The notes: generated by a model from the letters alone, not told the origin. A stretch of 64,000 bases of DNA from Rhodococcus jostii NBRC 16295 (GCF_001894825.1 NZ_BCWY01000006.1:157562-221561); one strand, 5' to 3'; shown: positions 25,276 to 33,170, numbered from the stretch's first letter. Made by a program: numbers and translations.

Positions 25276-26106
25276 ATGGCAACCTACGTGATCACCGGCG
25301 CGGCCTCGGGCATCGGAGCGGCGAGCCGCCGCACACTCGAGGCCGCCGGCCACACGGTCATCGGCGTAGACCTCGCGCAGACCGACGTGGTGGCGGACCT
25401 GTCGACCCCCGGCGGACGAGCGGCGGCCGCGGCCGCCGTCGACGAAGCGAGCGGAGGCGTCGTGGACGGTCTCGTCTGCTGCGCCGGACTGGGTTCGCTG
25501 TCCCACGTCCCGGGCGGCACCCTCGTCGCCGTCAACTATTTCGGAGCCGTGGACCTCGTGACCGCCCTCAAGCCCGCCCTGGAACGCGCCGGCACCGCCT
25601 CGGTGGTGGTGATCTCGTCGAGCAGCACCACCACGCAACCCGGTATTCCCGAGCATCTGGTGGCCGCGTGCCTCGACGCAGACGAGGCGGAGGCGGTGCG
25701 CATCGGCGACGAGGTGACCGCCATTCCGGCGTATCCCGCATCCAAGCTGGCACTGGCGTGGTGGATCCGTCGTGAAGCGGTACGACCCGAATGGATCGGC
25801 AACGGCATACGGCTCAACGCGATCGCGCCGGGCATGATCGACACACCGATGACCAGCGGGGACGACCTCGACCCCGAACTCGCGAAGGCTCTGGACTTCT
25901 ACCCGGTGCCGCTGGGCCGGCGCGGACGTCCGGACGAGATCGCCGCGCTCGTCGAATTCCTACTCGGGCCGGGATCGACACTGTTCTGCGGCAGCGTCGT
26001 CTTCGCCGACGGGGGCACGGATGCCCAATTACGGCAACAGGATTGGCCCGCAGCGTGGAATCCCACGACGGAGGAACTTACTCGGCACTTCCAGGCGAGA
26101 AAGTAG
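25276..26106 (+). CDS. Short-chain dehydrogenase, HsdA-like
   Basis: A 276-residue SDR with the cofactor loop TGAASGIGAA (residues 6-15), LVCCAGLG, a serine in VVISSSSTT and the catalytic YPASK. An insertion between the Ser and Tyr strands (about 25 residues) and the NYFGAVDL segment resemble 3-alpha-hydroxysteroid dehydrogenase/carbonyl reductase (HsdA) of Comamonas, so a carbonyl or ketosteroid substrate is possible. Asp in GVDLAQTD favours NAD(H). I chose the ATG at 25276, eight bases after the quinone reductase. Its 3' end overlaps the convergent parA-like gene by 29 bases. Confidence 0.86.
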   Translation: MATYVITGAASGIGAASRRTLEAAGHTVIGVDLAQTDVVADLSTPGGRAAAAAAVDEASGGVVDGLVCCAGLGSLSHVPGGTLVAVNYFGAVDLVTALKPALERAGTASVVVISSSSTTTQPGIPEHLVAACLDADEAEAVRIGDEVTAIPAYPASKLALAWWIRREAVRPEWIGNGIRLNAIAPGMIDTPMTSGDDLDPELAKALDFYPVPLGRRGRPDEIAALVEFLLGPGSTLFCGSVVFADGGTDAQLRQQDWPAAWNPTTEELTRHFQARK

Positions 26107-26875
26107 CGAGTTCGGATCCCGCCCAGTGCTTGGCGAGGTTCTCGGCCAGATCCCGGTACGCCTGGGCGCCCTTGTTCTTGCGTCCCGCCAGGACGGTGGC
26201 GCCTGAGGCCGTCGCCTCTGCGAATCGCACCGTCCGCGGGATCGGCGGAGCGAGGACCGGCAGGTTGTAGCGGTCCGACACGTCGGAGAGCACGTCCCGA
26301 CTGTGGGTCGTGCGCGCGTCGTACAGCGTCGGCAGCGCTCCGAGCAGCACCAGATCAGGGTTGGTGATCTGCTGCACCTCCGTCACCGTCCGCAGCAGTT
26401 GCCCCACGCCGCGGTGCGCGAGCGTCTCGCACTGCAGTGGCACCAGGACCGACTGCGCTGCCGTGAGGCCGTTGAGAGTGAGGACGCCGAGTGACGGCGG
26501 GCAGTCGATGATGACGGTGTCGTAGTCGTCCAGCAGAGGCGCCAGAGCGCGCTTGAGGGCGAATTCGCGACCGGGACGCATGAGCAGCAACGCTTCCGCG
26601 CCCGCCAGATCGATCGTGGCCGGGAGGAGCGCCACACCGTCCGCGGTGTCGATCACCGCATCCTGCGCCACCAGATCGCCTGTCAGCACCTCGTGGACGG
26701 AGGCATCCAATCGGTCCGGGTTGTGCCCGAGGGAGAACGTCAGGCACCCCTGTGGGTCGAGATCCACCACCAGGACTCTCTGCCCCAGCGCGACGAGAGC
26801 CGCGCCGAGAGAGGCCACCGTGGTGGTCTTCGCGACGCCACCCTTCTGATTTGCCACTGCAAGAACCGTTGTCAC
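26078..26875 (-). CDS. ParA/Soj-family ATPase
   Basis: A 265-residue ATPase with the deviant Walker A NQKGGVAKTTT at residues 10-20, VVDLDPQG (A' motif) and VIIDCPPSLG (Walker B). No parB-like gene follows, so it is an orphan ParA, as its M. tuberculosis counterpart Rv3213c. Orphan ParA proteins position cargo such as protein complexes or act in replication control. I chose the GTG at 26875 directly before TTVLAVANQKGG; the frame runs on to 27358 under the phosphatase gene without similarity. It is divergent from the histidine phosphatase across 69 bases. Confidence 0.9.
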   Translation of the reverse strand: MTTVLAVANQKGGVAKTTTVASLGAALVALGQRVLVVDLDPQGCLTFSLGHNPDRLDASVHEVLTGDLVAQDAVIDTADGVALLPATIDLAGAEALLLMRPGREFALKRALAPLLDDYDTVIIDCPPSLGVLTLNGLTAAQSVLVPLQCETLAHRGVGQLLRTVTEVQQITNPDLVLLGALPTLYDARTTHSRDVLSDVSDRYNLPVLAPPIPRTVRFAEATASGATVLAGRKNKGAQAYRDLAENLAKHWAGSELATFSPGSAE

Positions 26876-26944
26876 GGCTCGATCCTTACCTACTTCGTCC
26901 TCAGAGGCGAGCCATACACGCATATTGACTGACATGATGGATGG

Positions 26945-27559
26945 ATGCCACCCAGTGATTCGCCGCGCGGCCGTCGGATCGTCCTCCTCCGACACGGCGA
27001 AACAGAATGGGCCCGTTGGGGTAAACACACCGGTAGAACCGACGTCCACCTCACCGAACTGGGCGAATCCCAGGCGCGGCGGGTGGGTCCGGCGATGGAC
27101 GCACTCGAACTGCGCGACCCCCTCGTCATCGTCAGCCCGCGGCACCGCGCTCGGGAGACGGCGGAACTGGCGGGATTGAAGATTCAGCGCACCTGGGACG
27201 CGCTCGCCGAATGGGATTACGGCATCTACGAGGGCATGACGACCCCGGAGATCAGGCAGCAGGTGCCCGACTGGACCGTGTGGACCCATCCGTGCCCCCG
27301 CGGGGAGCAGGCCGAGCAGGTGCACACCCGGTGCGACCTCGTGCTGTCCGTCGCGCATTCACAACTCGTCGACCGTGACGTGATCCTCGTCGGGCACGGG
27401 CACTTCTCGCGCGCGCTCATCGCCCGCTGGGCGGAACTTCCCGTCAGCGAGGGTCGACGCTTCGCGATGTCGCCCGGCGCCTACTCCGTCCTCGGCTTCG
27501 AGCACGGGGCGCAGCAGGTGATCAGCCACAATGTGACCAGCGAGAAAGGTGCCCGATGA
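26945..27559 (+). CDS. Histidine phosphatase (acid phosphatase, Gpm2-like)
   Basis: A 204-residue enzyme of the phosphoglycerate mutase/acid phosphatase superfamily. The phospho-acceptor is in LLRHGETEW near residue 17, a second histidine in VGHGHFSRAL, and the intermediate arginine in VSPRHRARETAEL. By position it equals M. tuberculosis Rv3214 (once called gpm2), which was shown to be an acid phosphatase and not a mutase. The substrate here is unknown. Three ATG codons lie close together; I use 26945. The stop overlaps the next gene's start in ATGA, so the acetyltransferase is translationally coupled. Confidence 0.88.
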   Translation: MPPSDSPRGRRIVLLRHGETEWARWGKHTGRTDVHLTELGESQARRVGPAMDALELRDPLVIVSPRHRARETAELAGLKIQRTWDALAEWDYGIYEGMTTPEIRQQVPDWTVWTHPCPRGEQAEQVHTRCDLVLSVAHSQLVDRDVILVGHGHFSRALIARWAELPVSEGRRFAMSPGAYSVLGFEHGAQQVISHNVTSEKGAR

Positions 27560-28035
27560 TCAGACGCGCAGTACCCGAGGACGTCTCCGCGATCACCGCC
27601 ATGATCTACGAACTCGCCGACTACCAGAAGGCCCGCGACGAGTGCACCGTCACCGCCGAGCAGATGGACGACGCCCTGTTCGGTCCGCGGCCGTCCACGT
27701 TCGCCCACGTCGCGGTCAGCGACGACGACCGGGTGGTCGGGATCGCGGTCTGGTTCCGCAACTTCTCCACGTGGGACGGAACACACGGCATCTACCTCGA
27801 AGACCTGTTCGTCAGCCCGTCCGAGCGCGGTTCCGGACACGGCAAGGCCCTGCTCGCCACACTCGCGAAGGAGTGCGTCGACAACGGCTACACCCGGCTG
27901 TCGTGGTCGGTGATCAATTGGAACAAGCCGTCCATCGCGTTCTACGAGTCGCTGGACGCACACCCGCAGGACGAGTGGACCACGTACCGGCTCACCGGGG
28001 ATCCGCTCGGGCGCCTCGCCTCCGAGGTGGGTTAG
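27556..28035 (+). CDS. GNAT acetyltransferase
   Basis: A 159-residue N-acetyltransferase. The acetyl-CoA loop reads SERGSGHGKALLATLAKEC (R-x-x-G-x-G/A pattern), preceded by the strand GIYLEDLFV and followed by SWSVINWNKPSIAFYESLDA. The overall sequence is close to the spermidine/diamine acetyltransferase branch, so an amine substrate is plausible. It overlaps the phosphatase stop by four bases and the convergent membrane gene by four bases. M. tuberculosis has an acetyltransferase (Rv3216) here; the entC gene that precedes it there is absent. Confidence 0.85.
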   Translation: MIRRAVPEDVSAITAMIYELADYQKARDECTVTAEQMDDALFGPRPSTFAHVAVSDDDRVVGIAVWFRNFSTWDGTHGIYLEDLFVSPSERGSGHGKALLATLAKECVDNGYTRLSWSVINWNKPSIAFYESLDAHPQDEWTTYRLTGDPLGRLASEVG

Positions 28036-28481
28036 CGGTCCGTGGGGTTGTCGGCGTCGGTGTCGGTGTCGGTGTCCTGGCCGTATTCGGCGGCCAACCA
28101 CTTCGACGTGGGACTGCTGAACAGGCACCCGAGGGCCGCCACCACGATGACGCCGAGCAGTACACCGAAGAACGGCTGGTGCGAATCGGTGAGCAGCGAC
28201 CACGCCACCGGGAGCAGGAGCAGCTGGGCGACGATCGCGATCGCCCGCCCCCAGCGACGGCCGAAGATGAGGGCGAGTCCGGCGGCGAGCACCGCGCCAC
28301 CGAGAATCGCGAACCACGCCGCGGTTCCGTAGCCGCTGCTGACACTCTGGTCGTGCCCGAGAAGCCCCCGAATCACCAGCACCACGGCCACGCCGACGGC
28401 GACCGCACCCTCGAGCGACACCAGGGCGCCCGCCGCGCGGACCGTGGTGGGCGTGGACTTACGGAGAGACGGATTCGGCAC
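28032..28481 (-). CDS. Small integral membrane protein (Rv3217c-like)
   Basis: A 149-residue protein with four predicted membrane helices (residues about 16-38, 50-75, 83-97, 102-122). The C-terminal tail is acidic, with a run of alternating Asp-Thr encoded by a short tandem repeat. It matches M. tuberculosis Rv3217c by position and topology. There is no known function. It is divergent from the lipid kinase gene. Confidence 0.75.
   Translation of the reverse strand: MPNPSLRKSTPTTVRAAGALVSLEGAVAVGVAVVLVIRGLLGHDQSVSSGYGTAAWFAILGGAVLAAGLALIFGRRWGRAIAIVAQLLLLPVAWSLLTDSHQPFFGVLLGVIVVAALGCLFSSPTSKWLAAEYGQDTDTDTDADNPTDR
28050..28078 (+). repeat. GTCGGT microsatellite
   Basis: About four imperfect GTCGGT/GTCGGC units at the 3' end of the Rv3217c-like gene. 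They encode the alternating Asp-Thr tail on the minus strand. The unit is six bases, so length changes would keep the frame and only lengthen or shorten the tail. Confidence 0.6.
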
Positions 28482-28558
28482 GTCGGCCAGCCTAGAACAC
28501 CCCGTCGCCGTCGGCCTCGGGACGGTGACACCGCCTGCCCCCGCTAGGCTTGGGCCCC

Positions 28559-29515
28559 GTGCGCGCGCTGCTGATCGTCAACCCGAATGCCACGTCGACG
28601 ACCCCGGCCGGGCGTGATCTGCTCGCCCACGCACTGTCGAGCCGGGTGCGGTTGACGGTCGCGCACACGACACACCGCGGCCACGCCGCCGAGCTGGCGC
28701 AGCAGGCCTGCGTGGACGGAATGGGCCTGATCATCATCCACGGCGGCGACGGCACCGTGAACGAGGTGGTCAACGGACTGCTCGGCACCCCGGAACCGAA
28801 ATCCATGAGCGCGGTGACGGTGGGGCCCATTCCCCCGATCGCCGTCGTTCCCGGCGGCTCGGCGAACGTCTTCGCCCGCTCGCTCGGCATCGCCGCCGAC
28901 CCGGTGGACGCCACCAATCAGCTCATCGATCTCCTCGCCCGCAGGCAGCGGCGCAGGATCGGCCTCGCCCACTGCGACAACCGCTGGTTCACGTTCAACG
29001 CCGGTCTCGGCTGGGACGCCCAGGTGTGTGAGGCGGTCGACATGCACCGTGAGAACGGGCGCCCCGCCACACCGGCGCAGTACGTCCGCGCGGCGATTCG
29101 CGTGTTCTTCCGATCGAAGTACGCCGACCCGACGCTCACCGTGGAGGTTCCCGATCGCGATCCGGTCGAGGGCGTTCATTACGCGTTCGTGTCGAACGCG
29201 AGTCCGTGGACCTATCTGAACAAGCGCGAAGTTCACACGAATCCCGACACCACCTACGACACCGGACTCGGTGTCTTCGCGATGCGGTCCACAGCGATCC
29301 TCACCACGGTGCGGGTCGCCCGCCAGCTGCTGACCCCCGGCACCCGCCCGAAGGCGAAGAAACTCGTCCGGGTCGACGACGTTCCCTGCGTCCGGATCTC
29401 CGCGACGGAGCCCATCGGCCTGCAGATGGACGGCGATTACATCGGACTACGCAAGGTGGTCGAGTTCGTGTCGGTGCCCGACGCGCTCGACGTGGTCGCG
29501 CCGGCGCGACCCTGA
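28559..29515 (+). CDS. Diacylglycerol/sphingosine kinase-family lipid kinase
   Basis: A 318-residue lipid kinase of the DagK/YegS family. Nucleotide-site motifs are NPNATSTT near the start, IIHGGDGTVNEVVNGLLG at about residue 60-78, and VVPGGSANVFARSLG. It would phosphorylate diacylglycerol or a related lipid at the membrane with ATP. M. tuberculosis Rv3218 is the positional ortholog. I chose the GTG at 28559; a -10-like TAGGCT ends eight bases before it, suggesting an almost leaderless mRNA, and the TTG at 28550 would fall within that transition. It lies upstream of whiB1 on the same strand, 241 bases apart. Confidence 0.87.
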   Translation: MRALLIVNPNATSTTPAGRDLLAHALSSRVRLTVAHTTHRGHAAELAQQACVDGMGLIIIHGGDGTVNEVVNGLLGTPEPKSMSAVTVGPIPPIAVVPGGSANVFARSLGIAADPVDATNQLIDLLARRQRRRIGLAHCDNRWFTFNAGLGWDAQVCEAVDMHRENGRPATPAQYVRAAIRVFFRSKYADPTLTVEVPDRDPVEGVHYAFVSNASPWTYLNKREVHTNPDTTYDTGLGVFAMRSTAILTTVRVARQLLTPGTRPKAKKLVRVDDVPCVRISATEPIGLQMDGDYIGLRKVVEFVSVPDALDVVAPARP

Positions 29516-29606
29516 GAAACATCTCGAAAATCCCCGATTTCACCTGGCGGGAAGTGACGGGACGGGGTACAAAGGACGGCGCACCTCGAAAGGGCAGCCT
29601 AACTAC

Positions 29607-29620
29607 GTGAGCTCCCCCAC
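29607..29620. promoter_or_regulatory. CRP-type site 1 upstream of whiB1
   Basis: GTGAGCTCCCCCAC matches the mycobacterial CRP (Rv3676) half-site pattern GTGA-n6-TCAC with one mismatch. Its centre lies about 27 bases upstream of the centre of a TTGACA -35 box. That is a suitable distance for activation. CRP control of whiB1 is established in M. tuberculosis, where two sites are known. Confidence 0.5.
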
Positions 29621-29637
29621 GGTGCGGCGGTTTTCTA

Positions 29638-29670
29638 TTGACATCCCGCCAGTTCGTGAAAGCATTCACA
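29638..29670 (+). promoter_or_regulatory. whiB1 promoter with perfect CRP-type site 2
   Basis: A perfect -35 box, TTGACA, spans 29638-29643. The region where the -10 should fall is occupied by the complete palindrome GTGAAAGCATTCAC (29656-29669), which fits the CRP consensus without mismatch. A factor bound here would block the polymerase, while site 1 upstream could activate. This gives whiB1 a likely two-way response to cAMP-CRP. The -10 itself is not clear. Confidence 0.55.
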
Positions 29671-29756
29671 AGCAACAGTGCGGAAACATTCTCTACGCAC
29701 ACATGAACTCACCAAGACAAAACGGTGCACGACGCACCCAGTTAAGGAGCAGAAGG

Positions 29757-30011
29757 ATGGACTGGCGCCACAAGGCAATCTGTCGCGACGAAGACCCCGA
29801 GTTGTTCTTCCCTGTGGGCAACAGCGGTCCGGCCCTCGCGCAGATTGCCGATGCCAAGGTTGTCTGCAACCGCTGCCCGGTCACCGCCGACTGCCTCTCG
29901 TGGGCACTCGAGTCGGGCCAGGACGCCGGTGTGTGGGGCGGCATGAGCGAAGACGAGCGCCGCGCACTCAAGCGCCGCAATGCTCGGACGCGTGCTCGCA
30001 CCACCGTCTGA
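29757..30011 (+). CDS. whiB1: Iron-sulfur transcription factor WhiB1
   Basis: An 84-residue Wbl protein, the same length as M. tuberculosis WhiB1. The [4Fe-4S] ligands are Cys9, Cys37, Cys40 and Cys46, followed by the GVWGGMSEDERR turn and a basic C-terminus (KRRNARTRART). WhiB1 binds the SigA region 4 and is an essential, nitric-oxide-sensitive regulator. I chose the ATG at 29757, preceded by AAGGAG; the frame extends to 29607 but the extension is not conserved. The 241-base upstream region carries two CRP-type sites, and a strong terminator follows the stop. Confidence 0.97.
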   Translation: MDWRHKAICRDEDPELFFPVGNSGPALAQIADAKVVCNRCPVTADCLSWALESGQDAGVWGGMSEDERRALKRRNARTRARTTV

Positions 30012-30027
30012 TACTTCAGAAGGAGAC

Positions 30028-30060
30028 GGGCCCGGCACCACATGGTGCCGGGCCTTTTGC
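30028..30060 (+). terminator. Rho-independent terminator of whiB1
   Basis: An 11-base perfect stem, GCCCGGCACCA with its complement across a two-base loop, is followed by TTTTGCTT. It lies 18 bases after the whiB1 stop and also 22 bases before the end of the convergent pdtaS gene, which it could serve in part. Confidence 0.85.
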
Positions 30061-30074
30061 TTGCCCTTCGGCGA

Positions 30075-31577
30075 TCAGTACCGCGGTCCACGACGCCCCA
30101 GCGGTACCCGCAACACGGCATCCGTTCCCCCGTCCGCCCCGGGATGCAACCCGAGGGAACCGTTCAACTCGGCGGCCACCAGGGTCCGCACGATCTGCAG
30201 TCCGAGGCGATCGGACCGCTCCAGGCTGAACCCGGGCGGCAATCCCCTCCCGTCGTCGTGGATCACGACGTCCAGCCACCGCGCGGACCGTTCCGCCCGC
30301 ATGGTGACCGTGCCCGGAGCGCCGGGTTCGAAGGCGTGCTCGATCGCGTTCTGCACGAGTTCGGTCAGCACCATCACCAGCGGTGTCGCCCGCTCCGCGG
30401 AGAACACCCCGAAACTGCCCTCGCGGCGGACCTTGATCGGCGTGCTCACCGTCGCCACGTCGGACAGGATCGGCACGAGGCGGTCGACGACCTCGTCGAG
30501 GTTCACCTCCTCGTCCACCGACATCGACAGCGTGTCGTGCACGAGTGCGATCGAGGTGACGCGGCGCACCGATTCGCTCAGCGCCTGCCGGGCTTCCTCG
30601 TTGTTGGTCCGGCGGGCCTGCAGCCGCAGGAGCGCCGCCACCGTCTGCAGATTGTTCTTCACCCGGTGGTGGATCTCGCGGATCGTGGCGTCCTTGCTGA
30701 GCAGCGCACGATCCCGTCTCTTCACCTCGGTGACGTCCCGCACGACGACCGCAGCGCCCACCCGCTTCCCCCCGGGTTTCAACACGAGCGCCCGGAGCAG
30801 GACGGTCGCTCCCCTGGCCTCGATCTCCATGCGACGGCCCGGTTTGTCGGCGATCGTGTCGCGGATGTACCCCGCCACCTCCTGCGACTCGAACGGGTCG
30901 GTGACGAGTGATCGGGTGGTGGCGGCCAGGTTCTGACCGATCAGGTCCGAGCTGAGGCCCATGCGGTGGTAGGCCGACAGCGCATTGGGACTCGCGTAGA
31001 CCACACGCCCCTCGGTGTCGAGTCGGATGAAGCCGTCGCCGGCGCGGGGACTCGAATTCGTGTCCGACCGCGCCTCACGGATCGGGAACGTGCCGTCGCT
31101 GATCATCTGGCACAGATCCTCGGCGCAGTCGAGGTACGCCACCTCGAGCGGGCTCTGCGCCCGCTGGTGCGACAGATTGGTGTCTCGGCTGAGGACGGCG
31201 ATCACCTCGCCGTCCCACCGCACCGGGACCGCTTCCCCGCGCGGCGGCAGACCCGCGTGTCCACCACCATCCTCGGGGCGCACGACGCTCCCGTCGAGCA
31301 GCGCCTGCAGCACCTGCGGGTGTTCCGACTCCGACACGACCGTCCCGACGACATCCTCCGGGAACGCGGTCGACGCGGTGGTGGGCCTGCAGTGCGCGAC
31401 GCAGATCACGGTGCCGGTCGGGTTGGTAGCCGCGGAATCCGTTCCGACCCACAACAGAACGTCCGCGAAGGAGAGGTCGGCGAGCAACTGCCATTCGCCG
31501 ACGACCCGCTGGAGGTGATCGACGGCCTCGCCGGGCAGGTCAGTGTGTTCGGCGAGCAGATCGCTCAGAGTGGACAT
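30075..31577 (-). CDS. pdtaS: Sensor histidine kinase PdtaS
   Basis: A 500-residue cytosolic kinase with no membrane helices. Domains in order are a GAF-like domain (1-150), a PAS domain (about 180-290, FIRLDTEGRVVYASPNALSAYHRMG), a HisKA_2 dimerisation domain with IHHRVKNNLQTVAALLRLQ (His303-His304), and an HATPase with ELVQNAIEHAF and DDGRGLPPGF. It phosphorylates the antiterminator-type regulator PdtaR, which is not in this window. It is the ortholog of Rv3220c, which has been linked to metal and nitric oxide sensing and acts constitutively. It lies 21 bases downstream of the biotinyl-protein gene. Confidence 0.93.
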   Translation of the reverse strand: MSTLSDLLAEHTDLPGEAVDHLQRVVGEWQLLADLSFADVLLWVGTDSAATNPTGTVICVAHCRPTTASTAFPEDVVGTVVSESEHPQVLQALLDGSVVRPEDGGGHAGLPPRGEAVPVRWDGEVIAVLSRDTNLSHQRAQSPLEVAYLDCAEDLCQMISDGTFPIREARSDTNSSPRAGDGFIRLDTEGRVVYASPNALSAYHRMGLSSDLIGQNLAATTRSLVTDPFESQEVAGYIRDTIADKPGRRMEIEARGATVLLRALVLKPGGKRVGAAVVVRDVTEVKRRDRALLSKDATIREIHHRVKNNLQTVAALLRLQARRTNNEEARQALSESVRRVTSIALVHDTLSMSVDEEVNLDEVVDRLVPILSDVATVSTPIKVRREGSFGVFSAERATPLVMVLTELVQNAIEHAFEPGAPGTVTMRAERSARWLDVVIHDDGRGLPPGFSLERSDRLGLQIVRTLVAAELNGSLGLHPGADGGTDAVLRVPLGRRGPRY

Positions 31578-31598
31578 CGTGGGTGGGTGTCAGTCAGC

Positions 31599-31814
31599 TC
31601 AGGAGATGACTGCGATCAGGTCGCCCTGCTGGATCACGTCGCCGACCTTGACGTCCACGGAGGTGACCGTGCCGGGCTCTTCGGCGATGACGGGAATCTC
31701 CATCTTCATCGACTCGAGGATGACGAGGGTGTCGCCTTCCTTCACCTCGTCACCCGCGCTCACCACAACCTGATACACCGTCGAAACCATTTCGGCCCGC
31801 ACGTCTTCTGCCAT
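31599..31814 (-). CDS. Biotinyl/lipoyl carrier protein (TB7.3-like)
   Basis: A 71-residue single biotinyl domain. The modified lysine is Lys37 in ESMKMEIP, the typical biotinylation site, between two half-motifs of the barrel (VYQVVVSAGDEVKEGDTLV and VTSVDVKVGDVIQQGDLI). It is the counterpart of M. tuberculosis Rv3221c (TB7.3). The partner carboxylase is not encoded nearby, so its role is open; a scavenging or carrier function is a guess. It is upstream of pdtaS in the same direction. Confidence 0.92.
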   Translation of the reverse strand: MAEDVRAEMVSTVYQVVVSAGDEVKEGDTLVILESMKMEIPVIAEEPGTVTSVDVKVGDVIQQGDLIAVIS

Positions 31815-31908
31815 TGTGATCCTTCACTCCCGGGTGTCGAGAAAGCCCTGTTGCAAGGACACCCAACCACACGTGGAAGACTGTAGTGAAAAGAAGGGAG
31901 ATCTACTC

Positions 31909-31983
31909 ATGGGTAAGCGTGGTCGTAAGAAGCGCAGTCGCAAGGGCAACGCCGCAAACCACGGCAAGCGTCCCAACGCCTGA
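31909..31983 (+). CDS. Ribosomal protein bL37-like microprotein
   Basis: A 24-residue, strongly basic peptide, MGKRGRKKRSRKGN followed by AANHGKRPNA. GGGAG lies eight bases before the ATG, and a strong hairpin terminator follows 17 bases after the stop, so it is a complete one-gene transcription unit. Length, charge and the NHGKRPN ending match my recollection of bL37, the small extra protein found in mycobacterial 50S cryo-EM structures. It sits between the biotinyl protein and rshA, on the strand opposite to both. It is shorter than usual gene-calling limits. Confidence 0.75.
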   Translation: MGKRGRKKRSRKGNAANHGKRPNA

Positions 31984-32000
31984 CGCGCCGTAGAACGCAC

Positions 32001-32036
32001 CAGGGGCCGGAAAGCAGCGATGCTTTCCGGCCCCTG
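32001..32036. terminator. Bidirectional terminator after bL37-like gene
   Basis: A perfect 16-base stem (CAGGGGCCGGAAAGCA and its complement) closes on a GCGA tetraloop. It separates the convergent bL37-like gene and rshA. Neither side has a long T run, which is common in actinobacteria, but stem strength is high. Confidence 0.85.
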
Positions 32037-32053
32037 ATTACTGTTCTGGCGGC

Positions 32054-32335
32054 TCAGGCTTCGGGTTCGGTATTGGTGATGAGGATCGTTCGCCGCAATT
32101 CGATGGAGAGCCTCTGGCGCAGGCTTTCCGGTGCGTGCTCGCCGCCGCACTTGCGGTTCACGAGGCTCTTGACCTTCTCCTCGATGCCGTACGCCTCGAG
32201 GCACGATCCGCACTCGTCGAGGTGCCTCTGCAGCCGCGCCCTCGACGCCTCATCGCATTCGCTGTCCAGCATCAGCCAGACGTCCGCGATGACGGCGGAG
32301 CAGTCGAGCTGCTCGAATTCGTCCTGCTCGCTCAC
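32054..32335 (-). CDS. rshA: Mycothiol-system anti-sigma factor RshA
   Basis: A 93-residue zinc-binding anti-sigma factor. The ZAS motif is HLDECGSC (His-x3-Cys-x2-Cys) near residue 38, with an additional Cys in RKCGGEH. Oxidation of these cysteines releases SigH under thiol or heat stress. It overlaps the sigH stop by four bases (ATGA), which keeps the two proteins in step. It is the ortholog of the M. tuberculosis RshA and Streptomyces RsrA. A terminator follows. Confidence 0.93.
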   Translation of the reverse strand: MSEQDEFEQLDCSAVIADVWLMLDSECDEASRARLQRHLDECGSCLEAYGIEEKVKSLVNRKCGGEHAPESLRQRLSIELRRTILITNTEPEA

Positions 32336-32991
32336 CGAGAAACCTCCTGTTCCGAACTCACGACAGCGCCGGCGGGCACATCGTCGGCGCCCCCACGGTT
32401 GAATCCACGTTCACGTGCGACGTCGGCGAGGAGCCCCCGGAGCTGCTTGCGCCCGCGGTGCAGTCGCGACATCACGGTCCCGATCGGGGTGCCCATGATC
32501 TCGGCGATCTCCTTGTAGGGAAAACCCTCGACGTCGGCGTAGTAGACGGCCATCCGGAACTCCTCAGGCAGGGCCTGGAGTGCTTCCTTGATGTCGTCGT
32601 CGGGGAGCGCGTCGAGTGCCTCGACCTCGGCGGACCGCAGACCGGTGGACGAATGCTCGGCCGTTGCCGCGAGCTGCCAGTCGGTGATCTCGTCGGTGGG
32701 GTACTGCGCGGGCTGACGCTGCTTCTTGCGGTACGAGTTGATGTACGTGTTCGTGAGAATGCGGTACAGCCATGCCTTGAGGTTGGTGCCCTCGCGGAAC
32801 GAACGGAACGCCGTGTAGGCCTTCACGTACGTTTCCTGCACGAGATCCTCGGCGTCCGCCGGGTTCCTGGTCATCCTCAGAGCAGCGCCGTACAGCTGAT
32901 CCAGAAGTGGAAGCGCATCCCTTTCGAAACGCGCGATCAACTCGTCCTGTGGCTCGGCCTGTTCTGCCGTCGGACGGTCATGTTCCTGCAC
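32332..32991 (-). CDS. sigH: ECF sigma factor SigH (SigR type)
   Basis: A 219-residue ECF sigma factor. Region 2 includes [27 protein letters not shown] and [25 protein letters not shown]; region 4 includes [44 protein letters not shown]. It controls thioredoxin, mycothiol and heat responses. I chose the GTG at 32991 because AAGGG is spaced six bases upstream and the length is like M. tuberculosis SigH (216). ATG codons at 33069 and 33057 would add 22-26 residues; in Streptomyces an extended, unstable SigR isoform of this kind is made after stress. A SigH-type promoter lies further upstream. Confidence 0.95.
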   Translation of the reverse strand: MQEHDRPTAEQAEPQDELIARFERDALPLLDQLYGAALRMTRNPADAEDLVQETYVKAYTAFRSFREGTNLKAWLYRILTNTYINSYRKKQRQPAQYPTDEITDWQLAATAEHSSTGLRSAEVEALDALPDDDIKEALQALPEEFRMAVYYADVEGFPYKEIAEIMGTPIGTVMSRLHRGRKQLRGLLADVARERGFNRGGADDVPAGAVVSSEQEVSR

Positions 32992-33118
32992 GCTGATCCC
33001 TTCGGTCGCCGTGGGCGTCAAGGTTACCGCCAACCGGAGACGCGACGTGGGCTCCATTACCGAGGACATCACGATACGGACCACTCCCTTCGATGCACGC
33101 TGTTGTTCTGCACGTACC

Positions 33119-33145
33119 AACACGACTCCCGCCCGCTGTGTTCCC
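33119..33145 (-). promoter_or_regulatory. SigH-type autoregulatory promoter
   Basis: On the minus strand GGGAACA is followed after exactly 16 bases by TGTT. This fits the SigH/SigR consensus (GGGAAT/C, 16-base spacer, CGTT) closely. Transcription would start near 33111, so the mRNA includes the upstream ATG codons of sigH and could give the longer isoform. The promoter lies in the divergent region just before the ybaK-like start. Confidence 0.65.
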
Positions 33146-33170
33146 GGACCGCGTGGCAGAGTGTCTGCCC

